DNA of 37,788 nucleotides from Acidobacteriota bacterium (GTDB taxonomy: Bacteria > Actinomycetota > AC-67): positions 1 through 37,788 of the forward strand of contig JACQXY010000018.1 of the NCBI GenBank assembly GCA_016208485.1, given 5' to 3'. The position numbers were made by a program, and so were the translations under genes. The first letter of the stretch is position 1. Every line of letters starts with the position of its first letter. This document shows, piece after piece, positions 33,416 to 37,788 of this stretch. The notes beneath the pieces are model-generated. The model was given only the letters and a program-made list of their open reading frames with translations. It ran no database searches and had not been told where the DNA came from.

Positions 33416-33508
33416 ATGCCCGCGGCGAATCTTTGGGGGAGCACCTCGAACCTCAGTGACTACGCCGACGGGTGCACGAGCGCGCAGTGCGTGGGACCGC
33501 CTGATTGA
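33416..33508 (+). CDS. candidate 30-residue peptide
   Basis: ATG 33416 with GGGGAGGGAG just upstream and TGA at 33506-33508. The peptide is 30 aa with Cys20 and Cys25, a Trp7, many Ser/Thr/Asn and no basic residue. Composition is unlike random translation of GC-rich DNA, which is Arg-rich. It could be a small peptide gene, a leader peptide or the end of a lost gene. The stop codon overlaps the TTGACA of the next promoter. Confidence 0.3.
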   Translation: MPAANLWGSTSNLSDYADGCTSAQCVGPPD

Positions 33509-33533
33509 CAAGTGTTACCTTGCGCGATAACGT
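33505..33533 (+). promoter_or_regulatory. promoter of the DUF4160/HTH pair
   Basis: TTGACA (33505-33510), 17-nt spacer, TAACGT (33528-33533), 5 nt before ATG 33539. The transcript is probably leaderless. Confidence 0.5.
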
Positions 33534-33538
33534 TTCTC

Positions 33539-33733
33539 ATGCCGAAGATCCGGCGGGGGAACCACCTGTTCCTTTCCTGGGCGGGCGATCACGGTCCCCG
33601 GCATGTTCACGTCTACCGTGACCGACTCCTCGTGGTGAAGTGGGACTTGGACCGGTGGCGGCCGATGAAGGGGGAGGCAACGAGGCAGGTGCTCCGGTAC
33701 CTCCGCGATCTAAGGGATGAGGGGTTGCTGTGA
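33539..33733 (+). CDS. DUF4160 protein, probable toxin
   Basis: 64 aa from ATG 33539. MPKIRRGNHLFLSWAGDHGPRHVHVYRD is the DUF4160 hallmark (HxPxHVHV-type), here shortened compared with the ~80-aa norm. DUF4160 proteins usually sit with a DUF2442 or HTH partner and are predicted toxins of TA-like modules. It overlaps the downstream HTH gene by 4 nt (GTGA). Confidence 0.72.
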   Translation: MPKIRRGNHLFLSWAGDHGPRHVHVYRDRLLVVKWDLDRWRPMKGEATRQVLRYLRDLRDEGLL

Positions 33734-34203
33734 AGATCCTCGATGTTGTCGCCAACAACCGTCGGCGGGTGTTCGAGGTTCGCACTCGCCGTGACATGTT
33801 CGCCTTCCCTTACTCCGAGTGCGATCCGCTGCCATCGCCGGGCGACCGCCTGGTCGAGGTATTTGTTGACTCAGAATTGGGGCGAGACGGATTCAGCTAC
33901 GAGCTCGAGTCCGGTGCGCAGGGGAGCATCCACATCGATGCCGTGCTCGAGTACAACGAAGATCCCGCCTACATGGCGGAACTCGCTCTCTATCGGCTCA
34001 CGACGGAAGCGCAGGAGAAGTTCGAGCAGTCGCCCCTGTCGGCGCGCGAGGTTGCTCGCCGGCTGGGGACGTCGCCGGCGCAGCTCTATCGTCTCCTCGA
34101 CCCCACTAACTACACGAAGTCCCTCAAGCAGATGATCGCCCTGCTCTGTGTGCTCGGATACGAAGTCGACATCGGCCTCTCGGCCAGGCGCAGCGCCGGC
34201 TAA
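33730..34203 (+). CDS. partner of DUF4160: beta domain plus helix-turn-helix, probable antitoxin
   Basis: 157 aa, GTG start. The N-terminal half (MKILDVVANNRRRVFEVRTRRDMFAFPYSECDPLP) resembles the DUF2442-type partner fold, and IHIDAVLEYNEDPAYMAELALYRLT is a linker. The C-terminal half is an XRE-like HTH (LSAREVARRLGTSPAQLYRLLD, then LKQMIALLCVLGYEVDIGL). Fused DNA binding fits an autoregulating antitoxin. Function inferred from context only. Confidence 0.6.
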   Translation: MKILDVVANNRRRVFEVRTRRDMFAFPYSECDPLPSPGDRLVEVFVDSELGRDGFSYELESGAQGSIHIDAVLEYNEDPAYMAELALYRLTTEAQEKFEQSPLSAREVARRLGTSPAQLYRLLDPTNYTKSLKQMIALLCVLGYEVDIGLSARRSAG

Positions 34204-34239
34204 CCTCTCACGACCGGACCTGTGATGGCCGTCCTGCGC

Positions 34240-36084
34240 TCAGGCGCGCCGGACGCGCTCGACCAGCTCGGCGGCGAGGTCGTAGCGGCCGAACGGCGGG
34301 ATGAGGTAGATCCCGGAGGCGCGCCCGCGGACGCCGGCGACCAGCTCACTCGCGATCGCGAGCCCTTCCGCGCGCGGATCGGCCGCCGCCGCCATCCGGT
34401 CCCGGACGGCGGCGGGGATCTCGATGCCGGGCACCTCGTTGTGGAGGAACTCGGCGTGGCGAGCCGTCACGAGTGGGAGGATCCCGACGAGGATGGGGAT
34501 CCCCACGGGGCCGTGGCGCGCTTCGTACGCGACCCGCAGGCGGTCGAGCTTGCCGGCGTCGTAGACGGGTTGCGAGAGCACGAAGTCGGCCCCGGCGCCG
34601 ATCTTGCGCGCGAGCACGCGCACCTCGCGCTCTAGATCGACGGCGTTCAGGTCGAGCGCGCACCCCACGACGAAGCTCGTCGCCCCGCCGATCGAGGCGC
34701 CGGCGCGGTCCTGCCCCCGGTTGAACGAGCCCTTGACGAGCGCGACGAGACCCGACGCGGTGACGTCGGCGCGATCGGCTGCCTCAGGGACGTCTCCGAT
34801 CGCCGTCGGGTCGCCCATGCAGGCGAAGAGGTTGCGGATACCGAGCGCGTGGGCGGCGAGCAGGTCCCCCTGGATGCGCAGGAGGTTCCGCCCGCGCGTC
34901 GGAAAGTGCAGCACACACTCGATCCCGGCCTCCCGCTGGATGAGGTGGCACGCGGCCCACGGGCTCATCCGCATCCGCGCCATCGGGCTGTCGGCGACCG
35001 AGATCGCGTCGGCGCCGGCCTCCGCGCACGTCTCGGCCGCGGCGACGAGGCGCGCGGCGGAGAAGCCGCGCGGCGGGTCCATCTCGATCGAGATCACGAA
35101 ATCGCCGGAGCCGAGCGCGCGCGCGAGCCGTGTCGGCGGCTCGGGAGGTTCGGACTCGAGCGCCGGCTCCGGCTCGCGGGGGACCGGCTCGGGGCCCGAG
35201 GCGCGCGGGGCGGCGAGCGCCTCCGCGAGCGCGCCTGCCATCGCGCTGATGTGCGCGGGCGCCGTCCCGCAGCAGCCGCCGACGACCTGGGCGCCGGCCG
35301 CGACGAACGCCGCCGCGTGCGCGGCGAGGTAGGCGGGGGTCGCCGGGTAGGCGACGCGGCCGCCGACGCTCTGCGGGCCGCCTGCGTTCGGCTTGGCGAC
35401 GAGCGGGATTCCGCCCGAGTGCGGGCGCATCGCCTCGATGAGGCGGAGCACCTGCGAAGGCCCCTGGGAGCAGTTGACCCCGAGCGCGTCCACGCCGAGC
35501 GCGGCGAGCCGGCGCGCGGCCTCGACGGCGGTCTCCCCGAGGAGCGTGCGGTCGTCGCGCGTGAACGTGAGGGTGGCAAGGACCGGCAGGTGCGTCTCCC
35601 GCGCGGCGAGAACCGCCTGCTCCAGCTCGGCGAGGTCGGTGTGGGTCTCGAGCACGAGCAAGTCCACGCCGCCATCCATGAGGGCGTTGATCTGCGCGGC
35701 GAAGGCCTCCCGCGCCTCTGCGCGCTGCACGCGTCCGTACGGAGCCAGGCGCACGCCGAGAGGGCCGACCGAGCCACCGGCTATCTCGGTCCCGGCCGCG
35801 CGCGCGAGCCGCGCTCCTGCGGCGCAGATGCTCCGCAGCCGGTCGGCGACCCCCGAGCGCGCGAGCTTGTAGCGATTGGCGCCGAAGGTGTTCGTGACGA
35901 CGAGGCGCGCGCCGGCCTCGACGAACGCCCGGTGCACGCCCACCACGAGGTCGGGCGAGGAGAGGTTCAGGTCCTCGAAGCAGGCCTCGGGCGGGACTCC
36001 GGCCGCCATCAGGGACGTGCCGGTGCCCCCGTCGGCCAGGAGGGGGCCGCGGGCGAGGAGCGCGCGAAACTCTGCGGGGTTCAC
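34240..36084 (-). CDS. bifunctional homocysteine S-methyltransferase / methylenetetrahydrofolate reductase
   Basis: 614 aa, GTG start. Residues 1 to about 292: Zn-dependent methyltransferase barrel with LADGGTGTSL and the zinc cysteines in VNCSQG and GGCCGT. A Pro/Glu linker follows, then the MTHFR barrel from about 325 (SIEMDPPRGFS, LFACMGDPTAIGD, DFVLSQPVYD, GIPILVGILPL). This is the YitJ-type fusion that reduces CH2-THF and methylates homocysteine to methionine. TACCAT lies about 10 nt upstream of the start. The last ~80 bp are repeated at 36893. Confidence 0.93.
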   Translation of the reverse strand: MNPAEFRALLARGPLLADGGTGTSLMAAGVPPEACFEDLNLSSPDLVVGVHRAFVEAGARLVVTNTFGANRYKLARSGVADRLRSICAAGARLARAAGTEIAGGSVGPLGVRLAPYGRVQRAEAREAFAAQINALMDGGVDLLVLETHTDLAELEQAVLAARETHLPVLATLTFTRDDRTLLGETAVEAARRLAALGVDALGVNCSQGPSQVLRLIEAMRPHSGGIPLVAKPNAGGPQSVGGRVAYPATPAYLAAHAAAFVAAGAQVVGGCCGTAPAHISAMAGALAEALAAPRASGPEPVPREPEPALESEPPEPPTRLARALGSGDFVISIEMDPPRGFSAARLVAAAETCAEAGADAISVADSPMARMRMSPWAACHLIQREAGIECVLHFPTRGRNLLRIQGDLLAAHALGIRNLFACMGDPTAIGDVPEAADRADVTASGLVALVKGSFNRGQDRAGASIGGATSFVVGCALDLNAVDLEREVRVLARKIGAGADFVLSQPVYDAGKLDRLRVAYEARHGPVGIPILVGILPLVTARHAEFLHNEVPGIEIPAAVRDRMAAAADPRAEGLAIASELVAGVRGRASGIYLIPPFGRYDLAAELVERVRRA

Positions 36085-36157
36085 CGTTTCTCGGATGGTA
36101 CCCGAACCTCTGATTCCGAGCCGAGGTTTGCCTCGCCTCCGCGGCCGCCGCGGTCGA

Positions 36158-36583
36158 TCAGCGCGTGAGAGGCGAGCGGCCCTGTGCCCTTGGGGCCTCC
36201 GCGGGGCGCACGACTCGGATGTCCCGCATCGGGAAGTCGGCGATGCTGTCGGTCACCAGGACGGCGCCACGGGCCCGGGCCGTTCCCGCCACGAGCGCGT
36301 CGGCCACGGGCAGGGTCCGTCCTTTTCGAGCGAAGTCCGCCTGGTAGCAGCCCGCCCGCCGGGCAGCTTCCCTGGTCGTCGGGAGGAACTCGAGCCGGTC
36401 GAGCAGTGCTTCGGCGGCTCGACGCTCCCGCGGATGCAGCCCTCGCTCGATCTCGGCGATGCCGACGCAGGAGACACAGAGGGAGTGGCCGAGGTGCAGG
36501 ATCGACAGCAGCGACACGGCGGCGTCCTCATCCCCACGCAGGTGATCGATCAGGACGGTAGTGTCCAGAAGGAAGCGGGTCAT
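36158..36583 (-). CDS. VapC PIN-domain toxin
   Basis: 141 aa from ATG 36583, which overlaps the vapB stop (ATGA). All PIN acids are visible: LLDTTVLIDHL, VGIAEIERG, PVADALVAG, LVTDSIADFPM. An intact ribonuclease toxin; RNA target not predictable. The C-terminus has a short basic extension. Confidence 0.88.
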   Translation of the reverse strand: MTRFLLDTTVLIDHLRGDEDAAVSLLSILHLGHSLCVSCVGIAEIERGLHPRERRAAEALLDRLEFLPTTREAARRAGCYQADFARKGRTLPVADALVAGTARARGAVLVTDSIADFPMRDIRVVRPAEAPRAQGRSPLTR

Positions 36584-36825
36584 GGATCTCGCTCGGTCCT
36601 CCGGCCTTCGCGAACCCACGCGGCGGATGCCGACCGATCGCGCCAGTGGGGGTACCGCTTTCCCTCGGCTATCCCCTTGGTGGATCGCAGGGCCGTCTCG
36701 AGTTCGGCGCGAGCGAGCTTCTCCCGGGCGGCTTCCTCGATGAACCGGCTCCGACCGCGCTCGCCGACGACTCCGTCGATCGCCTCGAGCACCTCGTCGG
36801 CCATCACAACATGGGTGCGGGCCAC
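36580..36825 (-). CDS. VapB-type ribbon-helix-helix antitoxin
   Basis: 81 aa from GTG 36825, preceded by a perfect AAGGAGGT ribosome site, so the longer frame from 36885 is rejected. RTHVVMADEVLEAIDGVVGERGRSRFIEEAAREKL is an RHH/CopG-type DNA-binding part; the C-terminus (KGIAEGKRYPHWRD) is the toxin-binding tail. Confidence 0.85.
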   Translation of the reverse strand: MARTHVVMADEVLEAIDGVVGERGRSRFIEEAAREKLARAELETALRSTKGIAEGKRYPHWRDRSASAAWVREGRRTERDP

Positions 36826-36839
36826 CCCGACCTCCTTAA

Positions 36840-36859
36840 GTCCCACTGATGGTCCCACT
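36840..36859. promoter_or_regulatory. direct-repeat operator candidate of vapBC
   Basis: GTCCCACT-GATG-GTCCCACT: 8-bp direct repeats with a 12-bp period, about one helical turn, just upstream of the ribosome site. This suits cooperative RHH dimers. Confidence 0.45.
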
Positions 36860-36892
36860 CTAGCAACGGACCGCCCCGTGGGCAAGGGGGCC

Positions 36893-36973
36893 GGCGCGCC
36901 GGACGCGCTCGACCGGCTCGGCGGCGAGGTCGGATCGGCCGAACGGTGGGATGAGGCAGATCACGGAGGCGCG
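36893..36973 (-). pseudogene. displaced copy of the 3' end of the methyltransferase/reductase gene
   Basis: About 81 bp match 34243-34323 with about seven substitutions. The copied part encodes the last ~27 residues of the MTHFR domain. No other part of that gene is present. It lies right before the end of the dCTP-deaminase-like gene. Confidence 0.75.
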
Positions 36974-36978
36974 CGCGA

Positions 36979-37665
36979 CTACTTCAGCGCAACGATGACG
37001 GCGATGGCGGCCAGGCCGAGAGCGACGCTTGCGGGAACCCAGACGCTGAGCCGGGAGACGGAGCCCTCGAGGCGCGAGACGGACTTCTCGAGGGCGCTCA
37101 GAGTGGTGATCACTTCCCCCAGAGTCAGCCCTTGTGTCTGAGTCAGCTCCTGGATGTCCTGCGGTTGTATCCCGGTCTGCCCCTGCCGCACGCCACTGTA
37201 GGGCCGGCGTACCGGCTCCGAAAGCTCGAAGAACTGAGTCGTGAGGAAAGGCGCCTGGTACGGAAGCGAGATCGCGTGGGGTGCGAGATTGATGACCCGC
37301 ACAACGAGGATCCCCTCGAAGCCCGGATCGATCTGAGGCCCTGAGAGCATGAGGAGGCCCCGGCGCGCGAACTCGGAGCGAAGACCGATCTGCGCGGCCG
37401 TGCGGGCGCTCAGATGCACTCGCTCACGCGTCTCGACGATGGCGAACTCGCCCGGTTCGAGGACGATCAGCCCCCGGTCGGCAAGGTTCAGCAATTCTCG
37501 ACCCGAGCTCGCGTAGGCGTGCTCGCCGACCCGCAGGTCGTAGCTCGCCGGCTGGAGCACGCCCTCGTCGAATGGTTCGATGCGAAGGAGGCCTTCCCCG
37601 ATCGCCTGGCGAATCTGCTCATCTGTGAGCGTCAGGAACTCACCGCCTCCAGCGAGCGAACACAC
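36979..37665 (-). CDS. membrane-anchored dCTP-deaminase-fold protein, probably catalytically dead
   Basis: About 228 aa from GTG 37665; the frame is open to the window end. The trimeric dCTP deaminase/dUTPase fold is clear: LTDEQIRQAIGEGLLRIEPF, QPASYDLRVG, LRSEFARRGLLMLSGPQIDPGFEG. In E. coli Dcd the catalytic Glu138 lies in IVLEFYN; here the aligned stretch is LVVRVIN, so Glu is replaced by Arg. The C-terminus adds a heptad coiled coil (ALEKSVSRLEGSVSRLS) and a membrane helix ending in KKK-less VALK. CTG 37635, 10 nt after GGAGG, aligns with the Dcd start and is a rival start. A LexA box overlaps the GTG region. Confidence 0.75.
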   Translation of the reverse strand: MCSLAGGGEFLTLTDEQIRQAIGEGLLRIEPFDEGVLQPASYDLRVGEHAYASSGRELLNLADRGLIVLEPGEFAIVETRERVHLSARTAAQIGLRSEFARRGLLMLSGPQIDPGFEGILVVRVINLAPHAISLPYQAPFLTTQFFELSEPVRRPYSGVRQGQTGIQPQDIQELTQTQGLTLGEVITTLSALEKSVSRLEGSVSRLSVWVPASVALGLAAIAVIVALK

Positions 37666-37670
37666 GTTCG
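37657..37670. promoter_or_regulatory. LexA/SOS box (Cheo-box type)
   Basis: CGAAC-ACAC-GTTCG, a perfect palindrome that fits the Gram-positive SOS consensus CGAAC-N4-GTTCG. On the minus strand a promoter TTGCCG-N17-TACGCT lies just upstream (about 37680-37710), so LexA binding would block it. Confidence 0.7.
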
Positions 37671-37788
37671 CACCCCACGAGCGTACTGCTGTGAGATTCG
37701 TACGGCAAGCACGCAGGGGCATGAGGGCGGGGGGATATCGCGGCGGGGCCCCCGGCCGGGCCGCAACTTCCCCGAGCGTCACGTTGGG

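Noticed and set aside
33416..33508. Ribosomally made, modified peptide (RiPP) precursor
   Set aside because: No modification enzyme or transporter dedicated to it is nearby; the ABC pair is divergent beyond greA. Kept only as an unassigned candidate peptide.

Overview
The window is a GC-rich chromosomal segment from a member of the Actinomycetota, most likely a deep-branching or uncultured lineage. Evidence: a WhiB iron-sulphur regulator, many GTG starts, many genes whose -10 hexamer lies only about 6 nt before the start codon (leaderless mRNAs), an actinobacterial-type LexA box, and a core block that matches the Mycobacterium tuberculosis Rv3677c-Rv3683 neighbourhood (metallo-beta-lactamase fold hydrolase, RidA, two ArsA-like ATPases, WhiB4, PonA2, metallophosphoesterase). 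I found no rRNA, tRNA or CRISPR array.

Layout. 1-330: end of a glycosyltransferase. 372-2280: a decayed DUF4143 ATPase and a DUF1778/GNAT toxin-antitoxin pair. 2246-3603: metallophosphoesterase and YqeY, transcribed divergently from one overlapping -10 element. 3648-7487: accessory insert with a PIN toxin, a secreted CocE/S15-type hydrolase and an AAA ATPase under a palindromic operator. 7504-18316: the conserved actinobacterial block (class A PBP with PASTA, two ArsA ATPases, NfeD-like protein, WhiB, RidA, LURP-one-like protein, XRE regulator, acyl-CoA dehydrogenase, NUDIX, metallo-beta-lactamase fold protein). Where M. tuberculosis has crp beyond the MBL gene, this window has a very large adenylate cyclase/ATPase/TPR protein. 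18313-24052: this cyclase, two universal stress proteins, an alpha/beta hydrolase and a GroES-like protein.

24167-31083 is the most unusual part. It looks like a rearranged segmental duplication of a secreted-protein locus. It holds an intact SMP-30-like beta-propeller gene and a deleted copy of it. Two small four-cysteine secreted proteins share a 122-bp leader with 100% identity although their mature parts have diverged (cassette A). A subtilisin-PKD-PPC protease and an unrelated small secreted protein share a second leader plus signal peptide (cassette B). Two homologous terminators follow the A genes, and a PucR-type regulator sits between the copies. The right arm is interrupted by a vapBC locus in which vapC has lost its N-terminal half.

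31065-37788: an ABC-2 exporter, greA, a DUF4160/HTH pair, a fused homocysteine S-methyltransferase/methylenetetrahydrofolate reductase, an intact vapBC, a displaced copy of the 3' end of the methyltransferase/reductase gene, and finally a dCTP-deaminase-fold protein. The last one appears to lack the catalytic glutamate, carries a coiled coil and a C-terminal membrane anchor, and has a LexA/SOS box upstream.

Five toxin-antitoxin or TA-like loci (two damaged or incomplete), the duplications and the pseudogenes mark the two flanks as fluid accessory DNA around a stable cell-envelope/redox core.
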